Of a stretch of DNA of 64,000 nt, positions 60,152 through 64,000 are shown in pieces (positions within the stretch are counted from its first letter, which is position 1; the number at the start of each line of letters is the position of its first letter). The translations under genes and the position numbers were made by a program. The notes beneath the pieces were generated by a model that was given only the letters and a program-made list of their open reading frames with translations, was not told the DNA's origin and did not search any database. The DNA is from Litoditis marina (lineage: Eukaryota > Nematoda > Chromadorea > Rhabditida > Rhabditidae). The stretch covers positions 14,373,879 to 14,437,878 of the forward strand of contig OZ038434.1 in assembly GCA_964036275.1 (NCBI GenBank). The letters are read 5' to 3'.

Positions 60152-63100
60152 GAAGGCGATTTGAACTGAAGGTATGCTTCCCCCACCTCTTTTCTTCTAC
60201 TTGCACTTCCTGCTTCTCCTGCTCCTCGTCGCACAAATACTCGTCCTGATCGATCAACTCATCGTCGGATTCTATCGGGTGAGAAGATTCCCTGGTAGAG
60301 AAATGCAATATAGTCGTTGCCAACGGGAAGGCGGGAGGGTACTGTATATCTCACTTTCCGCTGTGTACGCACACATGTCTTCGCTACTTGAACTAGCGTG
60401 AACGTTGTATTTGGCAAACGTAGTTCGACTTTGTTGGATTGGATGCCTTACAAAACCAATTTGTCATTCTAGTTTCGAACTACCCTACTTTCATCCATAG
60501 TCGCACTTTGCTGGTGAAAACTTCATCTTCTATCCTGTTTTATAGTTTGGTTGCACAGATGAAACTATGGAACACCTAATTTGAAATTAGTTCCGGTGGA
60601 CAATAAAGTCGCCTCACGTAGGGTACTTTGCACGCCTGGCACACACCGTGTGAACCTTCTCCAGTCCAGCTACTTACTTCCATGTATTTTATCTCTTTAT
60701 TTCCTTTCTTGTTTTTTATTCACTCGTCAAAAAAGCAGGAAACAGAAACATAAATACGAAACTGAGCGTCACAGCGTCTCCATCAAAATTACCCATTTCT
60801 CGCGGTATATTTCTAAAATACTCAGTTTTCCCTATTTTTTCATCAATTTTCGAAGTGACAATGTATGATTTGAATTGAGGTAAACTAACAGCGGAATAAG
60901 AAGCATCGTTTTATTCGTTTCAATCGAACCCCACATCGTTTTGATGGCTTCCGAGACCTCCCCGCGAAGCTTGTACATCTGGGAGCAACCTGTCAACAAA
61001 CATTTGTAGAACTGCCTCCAACGGGTGGAGGCGCCACAAAAGGAACTACATTTTGACCCACTTTTGTGGCTGTCTCGCTCCGGTTTGCGAGCTTAGCCTA
61101 ATTGCGTCCCAAGAGCGTATCCCCCGCCACAAAACTCTTGTGTACAGCGTCTCAGATAAAACTATCAACAATTATCTAGGAAAAAAAACGTTTGCTTTTG
61201 CTGTCGTAGCCCAATAGCGCAGCGGCTAACAGGCGGGCCCTTTAGCCAAGATACCCTGGTTCGAGCCCGCACCTATTCTTGACAATGGCCAATAATTGAG
61301 GCGTGAAAAATGACGACTATCAATAATTGGCCCTATAAATGGCAACGATCGTGAAAAGTGTGATATTTTCATCTGAAAAAAATTTTGACGAGAAAGTCAG
61401 AAATTTCAACTTTCCAGGCAAAAAAAGTTCCTAATATTTTGAAACTTTTTAGTTAGACCCGTCTTCTATACTATACCGACTGACCGGGATGTGGCTTGAC
61501 GCGTTCCAGCGGGACCAGCGGGCGCCAGTTGCGGTCGACTTCTTGGACCAGTACCACCTTCTCCCTCTTTACTTCCATTGGGACTGGCACGATCGTCTTC
61601 TTCGACACCGTATTATTGAAGTGACCTGGAACCGTATGAGCTATGAGCTGGCAATAAATGGGTGTACCGTTGTATGGACGATAACCCCTACCGTCCTTCC
61701 TAAAAGATAATAGCATGTTAGTTGTGTAAGAGAAAAACTCTCCCTATATTCACCTACCCACAACAACACAATCATCGTCTGATCCGGATTTCTGAGAATC
61801 TTCCTTGCAATCCATCGACTGCTTCTGTGAGACGAGGGCCGGTGCAGACGTAGTCGGACTCGGCGTATTCGTCCTGCAAAGACACCATTTCTATGAACAC
61901 GTTATCATATCATACACCGACTTTTTTCCCAAAATTTGGAAATTTGAAACATGTTTGGAGTCTCCACCAAATACGCCGTTTCTTTTGAGAGAGTAAGTAA
62001 TGGGGAACCTTATTGCAAAAAAACGGGTCTCATGAAGGGAGGGCTGCTCACAACAGTCAGCTGGTGTATGTATCATATCACTGAATGTATAGCAGAAACC
62101 ATTATAATGAGTGCGCACTCTTGACGCTGCCTACAGTTCGTATAATACAAGTTATGAACAGACAATAATGAGACCTCATAGGGATACTCTACAAAGAACG
62201 ACCGTACACAAATAGAACATAGAGAGAAGTTAGTTCAGTAGTCCTCTTTCTTTCACGTTTCTACCCAATTGTCACGTAGACGATTGCACGTGCACAGTCG
62301 TATGCAAATGTGACACAACTGGGCGATTAACATATTCCGTTCGTCAGAACACGGAGCTCATTATTCAACTCCGACATTTCTCCTATGGATCGAGTTAGCA
62401 ACAGCTACTAACTGTAGACACCGTTTTGAATAAGCATTGTAGCAGAAACATGCAAACATGTCTGAACTGTGAAAGAGAACCCACATGTCAAATGGATCTT
62501 CGTCTTCCAAGAAATCGGCCGCATTGCTTCTGAAAAGGACTACAGGTTACTAAATTAAATAAAGATCACTTACTTATGAAAAAAAGAGATTTTTTCCTAA
62601 AATTTGTTATGGACACATAATGGTTACTTGTGTAAGACGCCGTAAATAAACTCACACTGTCGTCACCACAGGTAGGTCAATAGTCGCCGGCATATCGAAG
62701 GGATTCTCATCGTAAAGTCCGTCCACTTCAATCGATGCCACCCTGAACAATACACACCCTTCACGAAACCGCAGAGCAAAATCTGTCCTTAATAAGTCCT
62801 ATATATCAACACCAGATGAAAATTTCATTTTGAATAAACTTAAGGCAACATTACATGTATCGTCAAGCGTGAAAAAGATGTTAACTACAACTTTTTCGTT
62901 TGGTACAGTTCACTGAGTCAGTACAAAAAAGTACTGTAGAATTTCATGGATTGGTGAAACAGACTAACAGAGTCATACACTGAAAACTGACTACTTTTTG
63001 TCGTTTAGTCGGACCTTACTGGTGTAGTATGTATATAACATATAACTATTAAAAAACCCACTTCTCCGACTTGTCGGCTGGCGGAATATCGGGTGAGACG

Positions 63101-63937
63101 GTGGAAGGAACTGCCACCAGATTGTTCTCGTCACTCGAGTGCAGCGCCTCAATGGAACTCCGCTTCGACATACTGCAACAAAACTCAGGTTAAAAGCCGC
63201 GGGCCAAAAAGGTTTATTTTAAGGCAGCTATTTTGTAGCCAAAATCTCCCTTTTAAGGCGTAATATAGTTCCTCGATCTTGATCTATAAAGTATAGGGGT
63301 AGCAGAAGGCAAAGCAGGCTGACACGCTGTTCCTTGTCCTGATTCACTGTGTTTTGATCTCTATGATTTCGAGGTTTAACTCGACTACTGATTGTTTGCT
63401 TATCAAACTACAAGTTCAGTTAGCCCAAATAGTATAAACCAATTATAATTCAGAGCACTACCATTATTGAACTGAATAATTTAGAATAGCACACCTATTA
63501 GGGTTGTTGATCAAGTTCAAAATTCCGAGTTTTCGAGTTCGACTTTAATAACCCCAACACCTATCAAACTACTCAGAAAGGTATATTGTTTAAACCATTC
63601 ATATTCGTGGTGGTCGTACAGGCCACCGAAATCACCAGCGAAAAAGCGAACTTTGAATCAGTTTTAGCGGATTTTTATGAATTTCCGGTATATGCTCATA
63701 TATTACCCGAACATTGTGTTCATTCATGCATCGATGTACAATGCTAACCTCATTCCTTCCGCCTGGTCCGGAGCGGTCTCCGTAGTATCCAATACAACAT
63801 GAGTTTTATTTTTGCTTTGAATGGAGTTAATCAATGAGGTGATAGCATCCAGATGGTGATCATACTGTGGTCCCGTCTTCGCAGGAACTTCCTTCTCGAC
63901 TGACTGAATTTGAACTGGTTCCGGTTCCGGGGCCGGC
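43517..63937 (-). CDS. large acidic probable nuclear protein, unrecognised family (23 exons, 5' end outside window)
   Basis: Exons in transcript order: 63937-63749, 63172-63062, 62742-62656, 62529-62485, 61873-61754, 61699-61485, 60989-60935, 60291-60187, 59859-59756, 59418-59285, 59164-59101, 48826-48691, 48366-48297, 48059-47923, 47619-47377, 47178-47090, 47017-46902, 46376-46254, 45827-45753, 44845-44750, 44468-44336, 43996-43900, 43583-43517. Phases agree at all 22 junctions; together they encode at least 869 aa ending in TGA at 43517. I do not recognise the family. Visible features: two acidic DPFDM/NPFDM modules; a SUMO-interacting-like motif DDDCVVVG; an acidic stretch ESDDELIDQDEYL; a KRPRL basic cluster; an E/R-rich coiled-coil-like segment; Gly/Glu/Pro-rich low complexity at 47377-47560; then Trp/Tyr-rich segments (NWQIPVFQSIF, WEYKYWTLIWDSL) and a basic C-terminus RQRPRY. 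A nuclear role is inference from composition. One intron (48827-59100) is expanded by the LTR element. Confidence 0.75.
44505..44625. repeat. TCGAGTTTTCGAG-family repeat, copy in intron
   Basis: Begins GGGTTGTTAATCGAGTTCAAAA and repeats TCGAGTTTTCGAG-like words five times over about 110 bp. Similar starts occur near 37199, 45259 and 63501. Probably the remains of a small non-autonomous element. Confidence 0.55.
45259..45740. repeat. TCGAGTTTTCGAG-family repeat interrupted by a nested MITE
   Basis: Starts GGGTAGTTAATTAAGTTCAAAG, continues with GTTTCGAGTTTTCGAG words, is split by the 265-bp element at 45363-45627, and resumes with AAATTTGATTTAG up to a GAGTCGAGTTCGATTTC segment. Confidence 0.5.
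45355..45635. mobile_element. 265-bp foldback MITE with 8-bp target duplication
   Basis: The element 45363-45627 opens GGTAATTGACCAAGACGCGG and closes with its inverse, ending TGGTCAATTACC. The arms stay complementary for about 110 bp and contain repeated CGGTCGG units (for example GGCGGTCGGTGATAAGAGTG against CACTCTTATCACCGACCGCC). It is flanked on both sides by AAACTTTA (45355-45362 and 45628-45635), an 8-bp target site duplication. Eight-bp duplications are typical of hAT-type transposition. It lies in an intron of the minus-strand unknown gene and within an older repeat. No coding capacity. Confidence 0.82.
46450..46873. repeat. direct repeat pair in an intron
   Basis: Two copies of a 75-bp unit lie about 350 bp apart (46450-46523 and 46799-46873). 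They share GAGTTTTC, TACAT, then GATGTTTTTCACGCACGAGTA, GAAACAC and ATTGAT. The second copy ends about 25 bp from the donor of the exon 46902-47017. Confidence 0.65.
47816..47912. repeat. GA-rich microsatellite in intron
   Basis: GAGA-type run with GAAA and GCGAGG interruptions, between exons 47377-47619 and 47923-48059. The open frame across it on the minus strand is low-complexity and only its downstream part is a true exon. Confidence 0.8.
48067..48243 (+). repeat. tRNA-related SINE filling most of an intron
   Basis: Begins ATAGTCGTTGCCAACGGAAA, contains the A-box-like CAGTGGTTAGCGCC and B-box GGTTCGATTCC, then CGGCGAGAGACA, and fades near CACACACTATA. It occupies about 177 of the 237 bp of the intron 48060-48296 and begins 5 bp from the gene's splice acceptor (48060-48062 on the minus strand). 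It is the opposite orientation to the host gene. Confidence 0.65.
49815..49854 (+). repeat. retroposon-like 3' end with (ATT)n tail, site of LTR insertion
   Basis: GCACATTTTGTGTAATAAATATT followed by ATT units. It resembles the block at 4600-4648. The LTR element inserted at the end of this simple repeat, whose last four bases TAAT form its left target duplication. The upstream body of this presumed retroposon is not recognisable. Confidence 0.45.
49855..50529 (+). repeat. 5' LTR (675 bp)
   Basis: Runs from TGTCAGGTTGACGTCACG to GCTAGTTGTACA. I read it side by side with 57947-58621 and saw no difference, and both are 675 bp. It carries a TGACGTCA box (a CRE-like palindrome) 7 bp from its start and a TATA-like CTATTTATAG near 50397, plausible promoter elements for the element's RNA. 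Confidence 0.95.
50530..50547 (+). promoter_or_regulatory. primer-binding site for minus-strand synthesis
   Basis: TGGGGGCCGAACCGTTCG directly follows the 5' LTR. It begins TGG as expected for pairing with a tRNA CCA end, and the first seven bases equal those of tRNA-Pro-type sites known from retroviruses. Beyond that I cannot match a tRNA, so the primer is unassigned. Confidence 0.6.
50613..50618 (+). other. candidate splice donor in the retrotransposon leader
   Basis: GTGAGT, a perfect donor core, lies 51 bp before the first ATG of the gag-pol ORF. Joining it to the acceptor at 56506 would remove gag-pol and leave the 3' coding region. This is inference from consensus only. Confidence 0.4.
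50664..57824 (+). CDS. gag-pol polyprotein with C-terminal extension and RGG-rich tail
   Basis: 2386 codons from the first ATG (50664) to TGA (57822-57824). The frame is open upstream to 50595, but only with a TTG codon. Gag has a predicted coiled coil (about 185-275), a capsid-like helical region (about 440-590) and a CCHC knuckle CFNCHELGHRAHEC (647-660). Protease has VFIDTGS (D766). Reverse transcriptase has YIDDV (1189 on) and RNase H has TDAS (1343). Integrase has an HHCC finger (H1558, H1565, C1595, C1598) and the D,D35E triad D1626, D1686, E1722, then a GPY-type module (WAGPY, about 1864-1868). Gag and pol are fused without frameshift or stop, as in the nematode element Cer1. From about 1949 an unassigned region of about 360 residues follows, then an RGG/RGH tail (2310-2386). 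It acts in reverse transcription and integration of the element. The extension's function is unknown. Confidence 0.93.
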   Translation: MVVFRDDEQGVSQGHSGLVRNDITNNIQDSVAGMDPIFPDVLLENREEQRLLQPPRDEGMDGGEDRMEQEVDQHHVVSHGVREVLRGAVDELLSNTVQAIDNTRMAKPKSDELKAVVTENVEHVIELIEQYAPLDISDILHQFGVNEEHLADKLNSAVVDAQVVDFLSEKLKCDRDQIETQWNAMIEEWRNQTVEKNRLSAEVQQYQYQLQMREQRCTELSERVQSQVKESASMSDKLARLVNKHDNSVRECGKLQKLNVELHNSVSTLQEQVRDLQHMMQQIGHGPQGPPMGQGNQNLVERAAARAANGIEPLDAPGKGTFGCGDGNVSQNNIVSSAHEYFQREDRGFSRMPLRSTPIDTWQDGWNRPSGSTHEGETGILRSSFHRDVSTGVVDSFAHSTAHADRWHKVGENDVLPSTAGQSETLQLANIMRDVMRCSAVPELPKYSGKERLDDLIRQLDLKYSPNVFSDSERRDMLVNALTGAARARYEAVGARRHEMTCRELIDILKSVNSGVGDRMRAQEKFKQLARKDGQSVAEFCIQMERLAREAYGDSDRDFELATTLYMSLKDWPDAYHMLVELESGSPDRYEAVKTIAFRLERARALANLHRSRDKPQESRGETKTRNDLHSGKSAGGIQSSFANFKCFNCHELGHRAHECPKKEGNSREDLKTVAEDRAMSNFVPLNSRGRGRGFGGNRGGRGGQSQRSSNQIQNSESDQLSSMMVEKDWRCNGMFSEPVSEGDIFGEHVYREAEVFGMKVKVFIDTGSVISILPVGLLHKAKGKGIDIDAQSEVLDKGMMQRVTDASGNSMKFLALVRTQISMNGRSHGVVLHIQKKSDSTIILGTNAMQQLGIQLLDAKLPVVERIAKDQMRTQKVTTVGDTVVHPGERKLIEVVADRSGKDLVFLSEDDRIPSGICDADQEGRAVLAVVNNTSEAWHVPAGSEVGEWSTEIWTDSQFRDIPSDMLDMARENKLSQSERRQKLMSFLEGNNKSGKLDKDVSQVVRTFEDVFAVSDLELTQTETVTQDIDTGDHHPIKQRTRPVPLGLRDKVKEMLIDLKDRNIIENSYSPWASPIVLVEKKDGSIRLCIDYRQLNKVTKQDSYPLPSIDAMLQNLNGKKLFSTLDLASGYWQIPLSDEAKEKSAFTTTEGLFQFRVLPFGLSTAPAVFQRMMNTVLGELIGTEVAVYIDDVIIATTDKDRHLEILGKVLEALKGANLKVKPQKCILMEESVSFLGHVVDTAGVHTDPEKIVKIRNYPRPTNVSELRTFLGMAGYYRKFILRFAHIAKPLYDLTSVRVKYGWSKEHEEAFEKLKNALVTAPVLSQPDIEKARDGSRPFLMYTDASQIGVGAVLAQEGDDGFLHPVYFASKRLSPAEGRYHVTDQEALAIVFGLRKFHHFCYGLKTIVRTDHLPLTSLFKRANISGRVLRWALQILRYDLQIEYVKGTANQVADALSRGFNGGETQGINICAEHEKVVCQVTRPDWLSELRVDPDYTEVIQSVERGITKEVRLPRHVGALNTLDFVIEDNQLRLIKEDGAVVPVVPKGKRKEVFEEAHQGILAGHFSASKMYKQLKKVIFWEGMRQDIIKWCRECTKCFVTNPKPNNTPPLKPYVTSKPFEMVGVDVLEMGMTADGNRYIVTVIDMFSKYLGAYPVPDKSASTVAQVIFSRWVCEGGRWPQKILSDQGGEFENAVMKALCEIMGIEQVFTKGYLPRENGLTERVNRTIVQMLKKKVLVPAEWDRILPQVVYAYNVSPHEATGESPYFLVYGVDPPYPSKVIPRDQLSGYMCSIEDYKTEFLAGLKLARECVEERGEEYRNNLKKHYDARNKVDNCESFIVGDRVYMKMPAEKSKSKHPKLVGEWAGPYRVLAASENSALITEIGEKGEAVRVNFDLLRKLPKELDNTPLQTVTKRGKRGRPRKVNKITRRGCYRVDVNRSRTNSFLFRAPFNAAADTLGLAFRCTGGPPEQPCTVVGTPVGTMYPDAPPVVRQFRINTVYDFVRASSILLCSHKPPMAVVASLMDQSYDLVNQEGWIAGLSAFKTRCLHVVLALEADLHNPGVESPLHLPRGENDPYVLSTMRSAAVFAAQRSGWEDGSHAGRRLKTLVVAPKSFAAFTREWSFDSTVVLAIETDEEYEAVNNFNEYGALVIITPTQFTTIARRGPFYQMVFRALARGVEVYLLSGPRDNLGWSRNQDQAMDVYETAVALVPQWRSRIRCLLPTHVNLLHEGAPWLVPPHPQVDVRPQLLSATWVHRYWKASGTYFAPHIVLELPKKRHTRRGEEDVIGMGQLQQLLMNNRGLLNGILNGRGRGGRGGHRGHAVRGHVAPGARGGVTARGNVGNRGHRGGPNQRGNRGRGAQHHAGRGAPNRGHGRGRRGGFRGAY
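56491..56506 (+). other. candidate splice acceptor at the start of the 3' coding extension
   Basis: ATTCTTTTCTTTTCAG is a pyrimidine tract plus CAG of the quality used by host introns here. It falls just where the pol-like region ends and the extension begins. The nearest ATG after it (56579) is out of frame; the next in-frame ATG is near 56609. Confidence 0.5.
57936..57946 (+). promoter_or_regulatory. probable polypurine tract
   Basis: AGCGGGGGGCA lies immediately before the 3' LTR, where the plus-strand primer of an LTR element is expected. It is G-rich with C interruptions rather than a pure purine run, so the exact primer is uncertain. Confidence 0.5.
57947..58621 (+). repeat. 3' LTR (675 bp)
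   Basis: Same start, end and length as the 5' LTR, with no difference seen on direct reading. It is followed at once by the TAAT target duplication. Confidence 0.95.
58630..58690. repeat. intronic repeat matching the far side of the LTR element
   Basis: TACATATAGAGCGATAAATGAG and GAGCAATACGTTTATATATACA occur here; the same two words occur, in the opposite order, at 48838-48880 beside the neighbouring exon. Both copies border the expanded intron. Confidence 0.6.
59890..60162. repeat. (GA)n microsatellite cluster in intron
   Basis: Long GAGA runs with GATA, GACA and GAAA variants, between exons 59756-59859 and 60187-60291. Frames read through it are S/L or R/E repeats and are not coding. Confidence 0.9.
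60307..60400 (+). repeat. SINE head fragment beside a splice acceptor
   Basis: Starts ATAGTCGTTGCCAACGGGAA and stays similar to the copy at 27392 through CTGTGTACGCACACATGTCTTCG, then diverges before the tRNA-like block. It lies about 12 bp from the acceptor of exon 60187-60291. Confidence 0.6.
61207..61276 (+). repeat. tRNA-like sequence, probably a second SINE type
   Basis: Contains TAGCGCAGCGGCTAACAGG (A-box-like) and GGTTCGAGCCCG (B-box-like) about 40 bp apart in an intron. The acceptor and anticodon arms do not pair as a normal tRNA, so I call it a tRNA-derived repeat rather than a tRNA gene. Confidence 0.45.
63498..63557. repeat. TCGAGTTTTCGAG-family repeat, short copy
   Basis: Compact copy starting GGGTTGTTGATCAAGTTCAAAA, with CCGAGTTTTCGAGTTCG in the middle and ending AATAACCCC. 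The start and end are partly inverted (GGGTTGTT / AATAACCC), hinting at a small TIR element. Confidence 0.5.
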
Positions 63938-64000
63938 CTGAAGTGTACACTTTTCGTACAATTTTTTTTTATATTTGAAAAACAAGGATTATTCCTAAAA

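Overview
This is animal nuclear DNA, most likely from an AT-rich invertebrate. The evidence is spliced genes with many short exons (45-250 bp) and introns from under 100 bp to over 10 kb, GT-AG junctions with (T/C)nCAG acceptors and a recurring GTGGGT/GTTAGT/GTTTGT donor, a peptide-hormone GPCR, an OATP transporter, a SMYD methyltransferase, a Ty3/gypsy LTR retrotransposon, tRNA-derived SINEs, several foldback MITEs and long (GA)n/(CT)n tracts. I cannot fix the phylum from the sequence. There are no prokaryotic operons, CRISPR arrays or phage features. I rebuilt the genes by hand from open frames, splice-site consensus and phase. In each rebuilt gene the exon phases agree at every junction.

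Layout. 443-2180 (+): last three exons of an OATP/SLCO organic-anion transporter whose 5' part lies left of the window. 3939-11579 (-): a 15-exon GnRH/AKH-type peptide GPCR of about 520 aa, convergent with the OATP gene, with very long extracellular loop 2 and intracellular loop 3, ending inside TM7 without an NPxxY motif. 11.6-37.0 kb: about 25 kb with no gene I can support; it holds microsatellites, a SINE copy and several inverted-repeat elements. 37031-42376 (-): a 13-exon SET/MYND lysine methyltransferase (SMYD, SMYD3-like), about 421 aa. 43517-63937 (-): a 23-exon gene running off the right edge, at least 869 aa, acidic, probably nuclear, of a family I do not recognise.

Inside one intron of that last gene (48827-59100), in the opposite orientation, sits a complete and apparently young Ty3/gypsy element (49855-58621). 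It has 675-bp LTRs that I read as identical, TAAT target duplications, and one uninterrupted 2386-codon ORF containing gag, protease, reverse transcriptase, RNase H and integrase. The same ORF continues for about 440 residues into an unassigned region ending in an RGG-rich tail. A polypyrimidine-CAG splice acceptor lies exactly at the start of that extra region, and a perfect GTGAGT donor lies in the untranslated leader. The extra region may therefore be made from a spliced subgenomic RNA, like the env ORF of errantiviruses, although it does not look like an envelope protein. This is the strongest candidate here for something undescribed.

Repeats are the second theme: a near-perfect palindromic MITE with TTAA ends (4 copies), a 265-bp foldback element with a clear 8-bp duplication nested in another repeat, a TIR element packed with CTCATGAG palindromes, a TCGAGTTTTCGAG family, and a tRNA-related SINE of which two copies lie directly against splice acceptors of the unknown gene.
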